Origin: JAOUJD01 sp963726405
GTDB lineage: Bacteria; Pseudomonadota; Gammaproteobacteria; Burkholderiales; Burkholderiaceae_F
Assembly: GCA_963726405.1 (NCBI GenBank)
Contig: CAVSCF010000009.1
Location: 1 to 64,000 of the forward strand
Direction: 5' to 3'
DNA: 64,000 nt
Shown here: one piece after another, positions 17,001 to 26,693 of the stretch
Position numbering within the stretch: the first letter of the stretch is position 1
How the letters are laid out: each line of letters starts with the position of its first letter
Notes under the pieces: model-generated
Seen by the model: only the letters and a program-made list of their open reading frames with translations
Database searches by the model: none
Told to the model about the DNA's origin: nothing
Translations under genes and position numbers: made by a program

Positions 17001-17181
17001 CCTTCGCCCGGCGCTGGCGTGCACATGGCGCGGCGCGCTCAAGATCGGGCGCAAGGCGACCGGGAAACTGGTGTTGTGCCCTCAGGCGGGTGGACGACGC
17101 CGCCGGTTTGAGCGGGAGATGAGAAAACGAAGCCCGCCCTCGAGATCAATCCCGAAGATCTGGCGAACCGAGGGAGGCCGA

Positions 17182-17199
17182 CCCGGACTGCAGTCCGGG
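17182..17199. repeat. Perfect 18-bp palindrome in the gap 17001-17299
   Basis: CCCGGACTG and its exact complement abut with no loop. No T-tract follows. The remaining 280 bp of this gap show no gene. It could be an operator or part of a terminator for the convergent genes. Confidence 0.5.
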
Positions 17200-17299
17200 C
17201 GTGCAGTCACCATCGATGACGTTGCTGGAAGTTTCCGCGCATGGTCGACGATCCGCGCGCGGTCGACGAGCGCGGCGGCCGACGCACGGTCTGCTGGTT

Positions 17300-18334
17300 C
17301 TAGTTGGTCGCGCGCAAGTAGCGCGGCTCGCTGAAGATCGATGCGAGCTCGACCCGCCGGATCTCCGGATGGTCCGGCACCGTGAACAGCACCGGCGCCA
17401 GCAGTTCCTCGAACAGCCCACGCAGGCTCCGCGCCCCGGATTTGTATTCGACGGCGAGGTCCGCGATCTCGCCGAACACGCGGGGTGCGACGACGAGTTC
17501 GACATTCTGCGTCTTCAGGATCGCCTGGAACTGCCGGTAGATGCAGTCGCGCGGCTCCACCAGGATGCGCACGAGCATGTCGCGCGTGAGCTCACGCAGG
17601 CGGGCGACGATCGACAGGCGTCCCGTGAACTCGGGAATCAGCCCGAACTTCACCAGGTCATCGGGCTTCACGCGCTCGTTGAGGCTTTCGAGGATGCGCC
17701 GGTCGTCGGCGGCCGAGGTGGCCACGAAGCCGAACCCGTGGCTGTGCGACATGATCTCCTCGAGCCCGACGAAGGCGCCGCCGCAGATGAACAGCACGTT
17801 CGAGGTATCGAGATAGTCGCCGCTGGACAGCCGCACCGGCGCGCCTTCCATGATCTTCAGCAGCGCGTGCTGCACGCTCTCGCCGGACGTCCCGTGTTCC
17901 GCGGAAAGCGCAGCGGACTTGAGCTTGTCGACTTCGTCGATGAACACGATCCCGCGCTGGGTGCGCTCGATGTCGCCCGCGGCCTTGTCGTGCAGGCGTT
18001 CGAGGATCGCCTGGATCTCCTCGTTGACGTAGCGCGACTGCGCCAGCGAGGTCGCGTCGGCGGTGACGAAGGGAACGGTCAGCAGGCGGGCCAGCGACTC
18101 GCACAGCAGCGTCTTGCCGGTGCCCGTCGGCCCGACGAGCAGCACGTTGCTCTTCGTGATCTCCAACCCTTCGTCGCGCGCCAGTGCGAGCTTGCGGTAG
18201 TGCGCGTAGACCGCCACCGCCAGCGTCCGCTTGGCGGCGTCCTGTCCGATCACGTACTGGTCGAGGTGCCGGACGATGGCGCTCGGGCTCGGGCAGTCGT
18301 CGATGCTCTTCACGGTGTCACGCTCGCTCGGCAT
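17300..18334 (-). CDS. ClpX-like AAA+ ATPase lacking the zinc-binding domain
   Basis: A 344-aa protein that begins at the AAA+ core of ClpX (LDQYVIGQDAAKRTLAVAVY) and has no N-terminal Cys4 dimerisation domain. Walker A GPTGTGKT is at 68-75, Walker B IVFIDEVDK at 129-137, and KFGLIPEFTGRL and GARSLRG (sensor II) follow as in ClpX. Two working parts differ: the pore loop, GYVG in ClpX, is RYVN (101-104), and the ClpP-docking IGF tripeptide aligns with FGF (201-203). It may unfold a narrow set of targets, perhaps without ClpP. Its start overlaps the APH gene by 17 bp, so it is the last gene of the caiB operon. Confidence 0.85.
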   Translation of the reverse strand: MPSERDTVKSIDDCPSPSAIVRHLDQYVIGQDAAKRTLAVAVYAHYRKLALARDEGLEITKSNVLLVGPTGTGKTLLCESLARLLTVPFVTADATSLAQSRYVNEEIQAILERLHDKAAGDIERTQRGIVFIDEVDKLKSAALSAEHGTSGESVQHALLKIMEGAPVRLSSGDYLDTSNVLFICGGAFVGLEEIMSHSHGFGFVATSAADDRRILESLNERVKPDDLVKFGLIPEFTGRLSIVARLRELTRDMLVRILVEPRDCIYRQFQAILKTQNVELVVAPRVFGEIADLAVEYKSGARSLRGLFEELLAPVLFTVPDHPEIRRVELASIFSEPRYLRATN

Positions 18335-19361
18335 AGCGCCATCCCAGTTCGGCCAGCGCCCGGGCGTTCTCGCCGGACTTCAGCGCGTTGTCCGACGACG
18401 CGATGCCCTCGGTCGCACGCTTGTATACGCCCTGCAGGATCGCGGCGATCCGGAAGAGGTTGTAGGCGAGGTAGAAGTTCCAGTGCCCGATCGCCCCGCG
18501 CCCGGTGCGCTCGGCGTAGCGCTGCATGTACTCGGACTCGCTCGGGATGCCGAGCGCGGCGAGGTCGAGCCCGGCGATGCCACGGAAGGCGCCCGGTGCG
18601 ATGTGCCAGCTCATGCAGTGGTACGAGAAGTCGGCGAGCGGGTGCCCCAGCGTCGACAGTTCCCAGTCGAGGATGGCGACGATGCGCGGCTCGGTGGCGT
18701 GGAACACCAGGTTGTCCATCCGGTAGTCGCCGTGCACGACCGTCGTTTCGTCGCCCGGCGGGATGTGGTCCGGCAACCAGTCGATCAGCCGGTCCATCGC
18801 CTCGACCGTCTGCGTTTCGGATGCCCGGTACTGCTTGCTCCAGCGGCCGATCTGCCGCGCGAAGTAGTTGCCCGTCTTGCCGTAGTCGGACAGGCCCGCG
18901 CGCTCGATGTCCACGGTGTGCAGCCGTGCGATGACGCGGTTCATCTCGTCATAGATGTCGGCGCGCTCCGCTGCCGACACGCCGGGCAGCGACTGCTCCC
19001 AGAAGATGCGCCCCTCCACGTGTTCCATGATGTAGAAAGCGCGGCCGATGACGCCCTCGTCCTCCACCAGCAGCAGCGTCCACGGCACCGGAATGCCCTG
19101 GGAGGCCAGCGCGCGCATGACATGGAACTCGCGTTCGATGGCATGCGCCGATGGCAGCAGCTTCGCCGTCGGTCCGGGCTTGCTGCGCATCACGTAGCGC
19201 GCGGTGGGCGTGGTCAGCAGGTAGGTCGGGTTCGACTGGCCGCCCTGGAACTGCTGCACCGACAGCGGACCGCGAAACTCGGGCAGGTGCTGTTCGAGGT
19301 GCGCCGCAAGCCGTTCGACGTCGAAGCGGTGCCGCGCCGTGACTTCGCCAAGCTGACTCAT
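18318..19361 (-). CDS. Aminoglycoside-phosphotransferase-fold kinase, ACAD10-like
   Basis: A 347-aa protein of the APH/choline-kinase fold. The N-lobe has QGGQSNPTYLL and VMRSKPGPTAKLLPSAHAIE; the Brenner motif HGDYRMDNLVF and the metal motif AILDWELSTLGHPLAD are intact. This pattern, with SAHAIEREF and the final helical part, is that of the kinase domain fused to acyl-CoA dehydrogenase in ACAD10/11, thought to phosphorylate 4-hydroxyacyl-CoAs. An acyl-CoA dehydrogenase of that type lies 3 kb away (14117-15358). ggagg precedes ATG 19361, which overlaps the upstream stop (ATGA). Confidence 0.88.
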   Translation of the reverse strand: MSQLGEVTARHRFDVERLAAHLEQHLPEFRGPLSVQQFQGGQSNPTYLLTTPTARYVMRSKPGPTAKLLPSAHAIEREFHVMRALASQGIPVPWTLLLVEDEGVIGRAFYIMEHVEGRIFWEQSLPGVSAAERADIYDEMNRVIARLHTVDIERAGLSDYGKTGNYFARQIGRWSKQYRASETQTVEAMDRLIDWLPDHIPPGDETTVVHGDYRMDNLVFHATEPRIVAILDWELSTLGHPLADFSYHCMSWHIAPGAFRGIAGLDLAALGIPSESEYMQRYAERTGRGAIGHWNFYLAYNLFRIAAILQGVYKRATEGIASSDNALKSGENARALAELGWRYAERA

Positions 19362-20080
19362 CCATTGCCTCCGGCGCTGCGCGACGAGCGCAGCTTCATG
19401 TACTGGCCGAGCAGGTGCTCCATTGTGGACAGGCGCGAGGCGGTCTGCAGCGTGTCGAGCGCGCAGAAGTTGACGACGCGCACGATGCTGGTGGCCATGC
19501 TCGGTCCAACGTCGATCACGTTCAGGCAGCCCGGGTCCTGTGCCAGGCCGCCGAGGAACTGGGGCTGGCCCGTCAGGAACCACGACAGGATCCCGCGGTT
19601 GACGCCGCCGTGCAGGACGAGGAGCACCGTATCCCAGTTGTCCTCGGCGAGGAGGCGCTGGATCGCGGGCAGGGTGCGTTCGAGCAGTTCTCCGATCGTC
19701 TCGCCATTGAGGAACCGCGTCTCGAGCGGGACCGGCCCCTCGAAGGCGGCGATGAACGCCGAGCGCAGTTCCGCGTCGGGGATGCTGGCGAGCTGCCCGC
19801 CACGAATCTCCTGCAGTTCGCTGCGATGCTCCACGGGCGGCGTCGCCCCCGCCGCGCGCAGTACGTGCTCGGCCGTCGTGCGCGTACGCACGAGTCCGCT
19901 CGTGATCGCGCGGTCGATCCGGACGCCGGACGCGGCGATGGCCTGGCCCATCGCGCGTGCCTGCTCGATGCCTTGGGTGGTCAGCGGCACGTCGTCGGGC
20001 GGGTAGGGCCGGCCGTGCTCGTCGAAGTATTCGACGGCACCGTGGCGCATCAGCAGGATGCGGCGGCGTTCGACGTGCAT
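19358..20080 (-). CDS. Histidine phosphatase (phosphoglycerate-mutase-like)
   Basis: A 240-aa protein. LLMRHGAVEYFD near residue 10 carries the catalytic RHG; the second histidine is in LLVLHGGVNRG near residue 160. ITSGLVRTRTTAE and the Glu of the substrate pocket are also present. Such enzymes remove phosphate from small molecules; the real substrate cannot be read from sequence. Its ATG overlaps the caiB stop (TGATG) and its stop overlaps the APH start, so it is firmly within this operon. Confidence 0.88.
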   Translation of the reverse strand: MHVERRRILLMRHGAVEYFDEHGRPYPPDDVPLTTQGIEQARAMGQAIAASGVRIDRAITSGLVRTRTTAEHVLRAAGATPPVEHRSELQEIRGGQLASIPDAELRSAFIAAFEGPVPLETRFLNGETIGELLERTLPAIQRLLAEDNWDTVLLVLHGGVNRGILSWFLTGQPQFLGGLAQDPGCLNVIDVGPSMATSIVRVVNFCALDTLQTASRLSTMEHLLGQYMKLRSSRSAGGNG

Positions 20081-21273
20081 CAGCCGGCCTTCACGACGCC
20101 GGCGGCGACGAGGGCGTCGATCTCGGCCGACGCGTACCCGAGTTCGGCGAGCACCGCGCGCGACTGCTCGCCCTGTTCCGGCGCCGGTAAGGGCATCCAT
20201 CCGGGAGCGGACAACTGGCCCAATGGCGCGATCTCCGTGACGTCGCCCTGCCGAACTACGAGGCCGCGCGCGCGATGGTGCGGGTGCTCGAGCGCCTCGG
20301 CGGGTGTCAGCACCGGCGTCGTGCAGCAGTCGACCCGGTCGAACACCGTTTCCCATTCGGCCAGCGTCTTCTGATGCAGGTGACGGCCTACGCGGTCGAC
20401 GGTGTCGGCGGCTGCCGCGGAGCCCGGCGCTTCGCCGTACGCCCAGTGGCGCTCGACGAGTTCCGGCAGCCCGGCCGCGATGCAGAACGCTTTCCAGAAC
20501 TTGTGCTCGAGCGCGCCGACGGCGAGATGGCGCCCGTCGGCCGTGCGATAGACGCGGTAGCAGGCAACGCCTCCGGTAAGCAGCGTGCTCTCGGCGAGCG
20601 GCGTACGCCCGGCATCGAGGTCGGCGTGCGGAAAGAAGTGGTGCGCCAGCAGCCCGTCGGTCATCGCGACGTCGAGATAGCACCCTTGCCCCGACCGCTG
20701 CGCGGACAACAGGGCCGCGAGCAGCATGCCGAGGGCCGACAGCGTTCCGCCGAGCAGGTCGCCCATCTGCAGGTTGGGGATGGCCGGTTCGCCATTGACG
20801 CGGTTCTGGTCGAGGACGCCGGTCATCGCGATGTAGTTGAGGTCGTGCCCCGCCCGCTGCGCCAGCGGTCCCGTCTGCCCATAGCCGGAAAGCGAGCACA
20901 CCACCAGCTTCGGGTTCTCGGCGTGCAACGTTTCCCAGCCGAGCCCGAGACGGTCGAGCACGCCGGGGCGGAAGCCCTCGATCAGCGCATCCGCGCGTCG
21001 CGCCAGGCGCAGCAGCACCTCACGGCCCTCCGGAGCCTTCAGGTTGACGGCGATCGAGCGCTTGCCGCGATTGGTCGCTTCGTACGACGGGTTGACCGGC
21101 TTCCCCGCCGCGTTGCGCACGGCCGGTGGGAAGTCGCGCATGTAGTCGCCCTCGCCGGTGTCCTCCACCTTGATCACGTCCGCTCCGAGGTCGGCGAGAT
21201 GCATCGTGGCCGCCGGCCCCGGGAGCAGCCGCGTCATGTCGAGCACCACCAGCCCGACGAGCGGCGCGGGCAC
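20080..21273 (-). CDS. CaiB/BaiF family CoA transferase or racemase
   Basis: A 397-aa class III CoA-transferase-family protein. It opens VGLVVLDMTRLLPGPAATMH, with DLGADVIKVED, NRGKRSIAVNLK, and a YGQTGPLAQRAGHDLNY segment; these are hallmarks of the alpha-methylacyl-CoA racemase branch. It swaps CoA between acids or epimerises branched acyl-CoAs. It is the first gene of the overlapping operon caiB, phosphatase, APH, clpX-like. Together with the acyl-CoA dehydrogenase and GST nearby this suggests catabolism of branched or hydroxy acids (inference). Confidence 0.9.
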   Translation of the reverse strand: MPAPLVGLVVLDMTRLLPGPAATMHLADLGADVIKVEDTGEGDYMRDFPPAVRNAAGKPVNPSYEATNRGKRSIAVNLKAPEGREVLLRLARRADALIEGFRPGVLDRLGLGWETLHAENPKLVVCSLSGYGQTGPLAQRAGHDLNYIAMTGVLDQNRVNGEPAIPNLQMGDLLGGTLSALGMLLAALLSAQRSGQGCYLDVAMTDGLLAHHFFPHADLDAGRTPLAESTLLTGGVACYRVYRTADGRHLAVGALEHKFWKAFCIAAGLPELVERHWAYGEAPGSAAAADTVDRVGRHLHQKTLAEWETVFDRVDCCTTPVLTPAEALEHPHHRARGLVVRQGDVTEIAPLGQLSAPGWMPLPAPEQGEQSRAVLAELGYASAEIDALVAAGVVKAG

Positions 21274-21325
21274 CGGACTGCCCTCCGCACGGCGCGTTGC
21301 GGGATAAGAACTGCGGCGCCCGCGC

Positions 21326-23218
21326 TCATGTCAGTGCCTCCAGTTCTTCCTGCAGCTTGAGCCAGCGGGACTCGAGCGCGTCCACCTGCTGCGCGAGTTC
21401 GCCGCGACGCTTGAGCACGACCGCGACTTCGTCTTCCGCGCCTGCGTGATAGAAGGCCGGGTCCGCGAGGCGCGCGTCGAGTTCGCGCAGCTCGTCGGTG
21501 ACCTTGGCGAGTTCCCCCTCGAGCTTCTGCAGCTTGTTCTGCAGAGGCTTCCTCGCCGAGGCGAGCCGCTGGCGTTCCGCCGCTTCCTGCTGTCGCTGCT
21601 CGCGGCGCGGCTTGGCGGCGCGCTCCTCGGTGTCACTGCGTTGTTCGCGTCGGCTGGCGAGCACCAGCGCCGTGTAATCGTCGAGGTCGCCGTCGAAGGG
21701 CCCGACCCGGCCGTCGTGCACCAGCCACAACTGGTTCACCGTCGCCCGCAGCAGGTGACGATCGTGCGAGACGAGGATGAGCGCGCCTTCGTAGGAGGAC
21801 AACGCCACCGTGAGCGCCTCGCGCGTTTCCATGTCGAGGTGGTTCGTCGGTTCGTCCAGCACGAGCACGTTCGGACGCTTCCAGGCGATCAGCGCAAGGG
21901 CGCAACGCGCCTTCTCGCCGCCGGACATCGGCCCGATCAGCGAGGTCGCCATCTCGCCGGAGAAGCGGTAGGTCCCGAGGAAGTCGCGCAATTCCTGCTC
22001 GCGCGCCTCGGGGGCGAGCCGGCGCAGGTGCATCAGCGGCGTCTCGTCCGTGCGCAGCTGGTCGAGCTGGTGCTGGGCGAAATAGCCGATCGCCAGTCCC
22101 TGGCCACGCAGCAGTTCGCCCGCCTGCGGGTCGAGGTCGCCGGAGATGGCCTTGACCAGCGTGGACTTGCCCGCGCCGTTGACGCCGAGGATGCCGATGC
22201 GGTCGCCGGAGCGCACGGCGAAACGGATGTTGGACAGTATCCGCCGCTCGCCATATCCGAGCGCGAGGTCGTCGGCGTCGAGCAGCCGCTCCGGCAGCTT
22301 CACCGGCTCCGGGAACTCGAACCGCCACTCGCGTTTCGCGCGAGCCGGTTCGATGGCCGTCATGCGCTCCAGCATCTTGAGTCGGCTCTGTGCCTGCCGC
22401 GCTTTCGTCGCCTGCGCACGGAAGCGATCGACGAACTTCTGCAGGTGAGCGGCGGTGCGCTCGTACTGCCGCGCCGCCGCGTCCTGCTGGCGCAACTGCT
22501 CGAAGTAGGCCGTTTCGAACGCGCTGTAATTGCCGGCGTAGCGTCGGATGGTGTCGTCACCGACATGCCAGATGGTCTGCGCGATGCGGTCGAGGAACTC
22601 GCGGTCGTGCGAGATCACGAGCACGGTGGCCGGCTGTCGCTTCAGCCAGGATTCCAGCCACACCACGGAATCGAGGTCGAGGTGATTGGTCGGTTCGTCG
22701 AGGAGCAGCAGGTCCGCCGGCCGCAGCAGCGCGCGGGCGAGCGCCAGCCGGTTGCGCCAGCCGCCGGAGAACGCCGTCACCGGGCGCGTCGCATCCGATT
22801 CCGCGAAACCGAGGCCGTGCAGCACGGCGCGCGCTTCTGCGGTGATCGCGCCCTCGTTCAGTTCCGCGAGCGCGGCGAGGGCATGCGCGAGTTGCAGGTC
22901 GTCGTGCTGCTGTTCGGCCGCGGCCAGTTCGTGCCGTGCGTGCGCGAGCGGGGCATGGCCGGCGAGCACGTAGTCGAGCGCCGACACGGCCGCTGCTTCG
23001 ATGTCCTGTGCGACGTGAGCGATCCGCGACTGCGGCGGAGTTTCCAGGTCGCCCGCGTCGATCGACAGTTCGCCGAGGATGGCCGCGAACAGCGACGACT
23101 TGCCGCTGCCGTTGGCGCCGACCAGGCCGATGCGCTCGCCCGGTGGCGCGATCAGCGAGACGTTGCGATAGAGCGTGCGGGCGCCACGGGCAATGGCGAC
23201 ATCGATCAGCCGGAGCAT
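21326..23218 (-). CDS. ABC-F ATPase (YheS/Uup type)
   Basis: A 630-aa protein with two ABC domains and no membrane part. Walker A GANGSGKSS near residue 34 and GVNGAGKST near 350; signatures FSGGWRNRLALA and MSGGEKARCALA; both DEPTNHLD Walker B motifs. Between them is the P-site-interacting linker with long helices, and the last 90 residues form a coiled coil (RRGELAQQVDALESRW). ABC-F proteins act on the ribosome's E site to relieve stalls. The second DEPTNHLDMETREAL and length favour YheS. Confidence 0.92.
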   Translation of the reverse strand: MLRLIDVAIARGARTLYRNVSLIAPPGERIGLVGANGSGKSSLFAAILGELSIDAGDLETPPQSRIAHVAQDIEAAAVSALDYVLAGHAPLAHARHELAAAEQQHDDLQLAHALAALAELNEGAITAEARAVLHGLGFAESDATRPVTAFSGGWRNRLALARALLRPADLLLLDEPTNHLDLDSVVWLESWLKRQPATVLVISHDREFLDRIAQTIWHVGDDTIRRYAGNYSAFETAYFEQLRQQDAAARQYERTAAHLQKFVDRFRAQATKARQAQSRLKMLERMTAIEPARAKREWRFEFPEPVKLPERLLDADDLALGYGERRILSNIRFAVRSGDRIGILGVNGAGKSTLVKAISGDLDPQAGELLRGQGLAIGYFAQHQLDQLRTDETPLMHLRRLAPEAREQELRDFLGTYRFSGEMATSLIGPMSGGEKARCALALIAWKRPNVLVLDEPTNHLDMETREALTVALSSYEGALILVSHDRHLLRATVNQLWLVHDGRVGPFDGDLDDYTALVLASRREQRSDTEERAAKPRREQRQQEAAERQRLASARKPLQNKLQKLEGELAKVTDELRELDARLADPAFYHAGAEDEVAVVLKRRGELAQQVDALESRWLKLQEELEALT

Positions 23219-23264
23219 CGAGGGACCGTGAGCGGCGGGCAGTTCGGCCGTGGCATGAGGAGCG

Positions 23265-24161
23265 CTACGGCAGTTCCTCCTGCCGCGCCAGGAAGACCAT
23301 GTCGTCGCCGGCGCTGGTGGTGAGCCAGGTCATCGGGATGTCGCCGAGGACGCGCTCGACGTCGGATCGCCCGTCGCCGACCTCGACGAACAGCAGTCCG
23401 CCGCGCTTCAGGTGGCCCCGCGCCTGTCGCACGATGTTCTTCACGAGCGCCATGCCGTCGGCGCCGCCGGCCAGCGCGAGCTTGGGCTCGTGCTCGTATT
23501 CCTTCGGCAGCTTCGCCATCGCCGCATCGGTGACGTAGGGTGGATTGCACAGGATGACGTCGTAGCGCTTGTTCTTCAGCGCCTCGAACAAGTCGGACTT
23601 CACGAGCGAGATCCGGTCCTCGAAGTGGTACTCGTCGATGTTGCGCTGTGCCACTTGCAGCGCGTCGGCCGAGATGTCCACGGCGTCGACTTTCGCGTTC
23701 GGGAAGGCATCGGCGGCCATCACGGCGAGGCAGCCCGACCCGGTGCACAGGTCGAGGATGTCAGTCACGCCGTCCGGGTCCTCGACCCAGGGCTGCAGGT
23801 CGTCCCGCAGCAACTCGCCGATGAACGAGCGCGGGATGATCACGCTCTCGTCCACGTAGAAGTGGTAGCCCATCAGCCAGGCTTCGTTCAGCAGGTAGGC
23901 CGCGGGGATGCGTTTCTTCACGCGCCGGTCGATGATCTGCAGCAGCGCGTTGATCTCCGCATGCGTGAGGTAGGCGTCGGCGAAGAATTCGAGCTTGTCG
24001 AGCGGCAGTTTCAGCGAGCGCAGGATGATGAAGGACGCCTCTTCGAAGGCATTCGCCTGCCCGTGTCCATAGGACAGGGTTGCCTCGTTGAAGCGCGTGA
24101 CGGCGAAGCGCAGCACGTCGCGCAGCGTTCGCAGGTTGGCCTGGGCGTCGAGGATACTCAT
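23265..24161 (-). CDS. prmB: 50S ribosomal protein L3 glutamine methyltransferase PrmB
   Basis: A 298-aa SAM-dependent methyltransferase that modifies a glutamine side chain in ribosomal protein L3. The N-terminal helical domain (1-110) includes RIPAAYLLNEAWLMGYHFYV, which guides specificity. The SAM motif DLCTGSGC is at 137-144 and the catalytic NPPY at 206-209. This N-domain, with MGYHFYVDESVIIPRS, distinguishes PrmB from PrmC. It follows dapE on the same strand by 13 bp, an arrangement common in betaproteobacteria. Confidence 0.93.
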   Translation of the reverse strand: MSILDAQANLRTLRDVLRFAVTRFNEATLSYGHGQANAFEEASFIILRSLKLPLDKLEFFADAYLTHAEINALLQIIDRRVKKRIPAAYLLNEAWLMGYHFYVDESVIIPRSFIGELLRDDLQPWVEDPDGVTDILDLCTGSGCLAVMAADAFPNAKVDAVDISADALQVAQRNIDEYHFEDRISLVKSDLFEALKNKRYDVILCNPPYVTDAAMAKLPKEYEHEPKLALAGGADGMALVKNIVRQARGHLKRGGLLFVEVGDGRSDVERVLGDIPMTWLTTSAGDDMVFLARQEELP

Positions 24162-24174
24162 GGGAGGTTCGCGT

Positions 24175-25302
24175 TCACGTCAACAGGCGTTCGAGGGAGC
24201 CGCGGTAGATGTCCTTCAGCGGCACGAGGTCGGCGACGGCGATGTGCTCGTCGATCTTGTGTATCGATGCGTTGGTCGGGCCGAACTCGACCACCTGGGG
24301 GCAGATCGTCGCGAGGAACCGGCCGTCCGACGTTCCGCCGGTGGTCGACAACTGCGTCGTTCGACCGGTGACTGCGCGAATCGCCGCGCTCATCGCGCTC
24401 GACAGCGCACCCTCGGCGGTGCTGAACGGCTGCGCGCCGATCGTCCACTTCAAGTCGTACTCGAGGCCGTGCCGCCGCAGGAGAGCTTCGACCCGGTCGA
24501 TAAGGCTCTCCGCGGTCGAGACCGGTGCGAAGCGCAGGTTGAAGTCGACCTCGCAGGTCCCCGGTATGACGTTGCCCGCGCCGGTGCCGGCCCGTACGTT
24601 GGACACCTGGAACGTCGTCGGGGGAAAGAAGGCGTCGCCATCGTCCCAGCGCTCCGTCGCGAGTTCCGCCAGCGCGGGTGCCAACTGGTGCACCGGGTTG
24701 CGTGCGAGGTGCGGGTAGGCGACATGGCCCTGGACGCCGCGCACGGTGAGGCTTCCCGAAAGGGAACCGCGCCGGCCGTTCTTGATGGTGTCGCCAAGCA
24801 CATTCACGGAGGTCGGCTCGCCGACCACGCAGAAATCGATCGGCTCGTTGCGAGCGCGCAATGCATCGACGACCTTCACGGTGCCGTCGGTCGCCGGACC
24901 CTCCTCGTCGGAGGTCAGCAGCAGGGCGATCGAGCCGCGGTGGTCGCCGTGTGCCCGGACGAATTCCTCGGCGGCAACGACGAACGCCGCCACCGAGCTC
25001 TTCATGTCGGAAGCGCCGCGTCCATAGAGGAGACCATCGCGGATGGTCGGGGTGAACGGGTCGGAGCGCCACTGATCCAGCGGACCCGTCGGCACCACGT
25101 CCGTGTGGCCGGCGAACACAAACACCGGCCCGGACGTACCGCGTCGCAGCCAGAGGTTCGTCACACCGTTCGATGCGACGGTCTCGCCGCGAAAGCCGAG
25201 CGGCGACAGGCGCGCGGCCACGAGCGCCTGGCAGCCGTCATCCTCGGGGGTAACCGAGCGGCGGCGGATCAGTTCTTCGGTGAGGGCGAGGGTGGGATTC
25301 AT
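24175..25302 (-). CDS. dapE: Succinyl-diaminopimelate desuccinylase
   Basis: A 375-aa M20-family zinc hydrolase that removes succinate from N-succinyl-LL-diaminopimelate, a late step to lysine and peptidoglycan. Metal ligands are in FAGHTDVVP, YGRGASDMKSS, SDEEGPA, GEPTS and the terminal NASIHKIDE. The lid domain lies between. ATG 25302 gives the family length. It lies with dapD and dapC within 5 kb; those three are separated only by pilU and the repeat elements. Confidence 0.95.
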   Translation of the reverse strand: MNPTLALTEELIRRRSVTPEDDGCQALVAARLSPLGFRGETVASNGVTNLWLRRGTSGPVFVFAGHTDVVPTGPLDQWRSDPFTPTIRDGLLYGRGASDMKSSVAAFVVAAEEFVRAHGDHRGSIALLLTSDEEGPATDGTVKVVDALRARNEPIDFCVVGEPTSVNVLGDTIKNGRRGSLSGSLTVRGVQGHVAYPHLARNPVHQLAPALAELATERWDDGDAFFPPTTFQVSNVRAGTGAGNVIPGTCEVDFNLRFAPVSTAESLIDRVEALLRRHGLEYDLKWTIGAQPFSTAEGALSSAMSAAIRAVTGRTTQLSTTGGTSDGRFLATICPQVVEFGPTNASIHKIDEHIAVADLVPLKDIYRGSLERLLT

Positions 25303-25388
25303 CGACGCGTCCGCGGGCCGCAACCGCCCCCGGAATGAGCGCGCCGATTGTAAGGCAGCGCATCGCTGCCTTCGCTGCTGGATCGGGC

Positions 25389-26544
25389 TTAGATATTCAG
25401 CGTGAATTCCGAGAACGAGGCGTCGGAGCCGGCTTCCTTGCGCGCATCGCGGTTCGCCTGGGCCGCGGGCTTGCCGGCGTTGTTGATGAACCACAGCAGG
25501 TTGTTCTGGGAGTCGGCGCCGGCGAGCGCGTCTTCGCGCGTGATCTGGTCGGCCTGGATCAGCGAGTACAGGCTTTGTTCGAAGGAAATGCTTTCCGGCG
25601 CGAGACTCTGCTCCATCGCTTCCTTGATCGCCTGGACGTCGCCCCGCTCGATGAGGTCGGCGATATGGCGCGTGTTGACCAGCACCTCGACCGCGGGTAC
25701 GCGACCGCCGCGCTTGGAGCGCACCAGCCGCTGCGACACGATGGCCTTCATCGCGACCGACATGTCCTGGAACAGGGCCTGGCGGGTTTCAGGCGGATAG
25801 AAGCTGATCACGCGGTTGAGCGCGTGGGAGCTGTTGGTGGCGTGCAATGTGGCCACCACGAGGTGACCCGACATCGCATAGGCGAGCGCGGCGCTCATCG
25901 TGTCGCGGTCGCGGATCTCGCCGATGAAGATGACATCCGGGGCCTGCCGCATCGCGCTGCGCAGCGCGGCCTGCAGCGTCCGCGCGTCGGAGCCGATCTC
26001 GCGCTGGTTGATGATCGACTTCTTGTTGCGGAACAGGAACTCGATCGGGTCTTCGAACGTCAGGACGTGCCCGGTGACGAGCTCGTTGCGGTGGTCGAGC
26101 ATCGAGGCGATGGTGGTCGACTTGCCGGAACCGGCCGCGCCGACCACGAGGATCAGGCCCGCGGCGCTCCATGATGAGGTCCTTCAGGACCTCCGGCAGA
26201 TGCAGCTGGTCCAGCCTCGGAATGTCGTGCGGGATGAAGCGGATCACCGCCGAGATCGAGCCGCGCTGGAGGAAGGCGCTCAACCGGAAACTGCCGACGC
26301 CCTGCACCGGCAGGCCGATGTTGAGCTCGCGCGAGTCCTCGAGTTCACGGAAGTGGGCGTCGGTCAGGCGCTCGGCGAGCAGCGACACGATAGCCTGGGG
26401 GGCGAGCCGGTCCTGGTTGATGGGCACGCACACGCCGTTGATCTTGATCGTGATCGGGGAGCCGACCGACAGGAAGAGGTCCGAGGCGTTCTTCTCGGAC
26501 ATCAGGTTGAACAGGCGGTCCAGCGACATCGGCGTTGCGGACAT
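25389..26544 (-). pseudogene. pilU: Type IV pilus retraction ATPase PilU, one frameshift
   Basis: The N-terminal part (SLDRLFNLMSEKNASDLFLS through DLIMERRG) and the ATPase core (VGAAGSGKSTTIASMLDHRN onward) lie in adjacent frames, split near 26155 within a ggg/ccc run. Deleting one C restores GLILVVGAAGSGKST. The core has Walker A, FEDPIEF, the Asp box GEIRDRDTM and the His box ATLHATNSS. These, and the last 30 residues, mark PilU over PilT. PilU powers pilus retraction together with PilT; no pilT is in the window. The single homopolymer indel looks like a sequencing error or a recent mutation. Confidence 0.8.
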
Positions 26545-26693
26545 GGTGCGGCGTCCCGTAGCGGTTCCAGCCGAGGAGGATAGGCGCGCGGCCGCGGAAT
26601 GCGAATACCTTCGAACGGATGAAAAGGACGGTGTACGCCCTTCGTCCGTTCGGTATAGCTTGGGTGGCAGGGCGCGGACACGACCCGGGTTGC

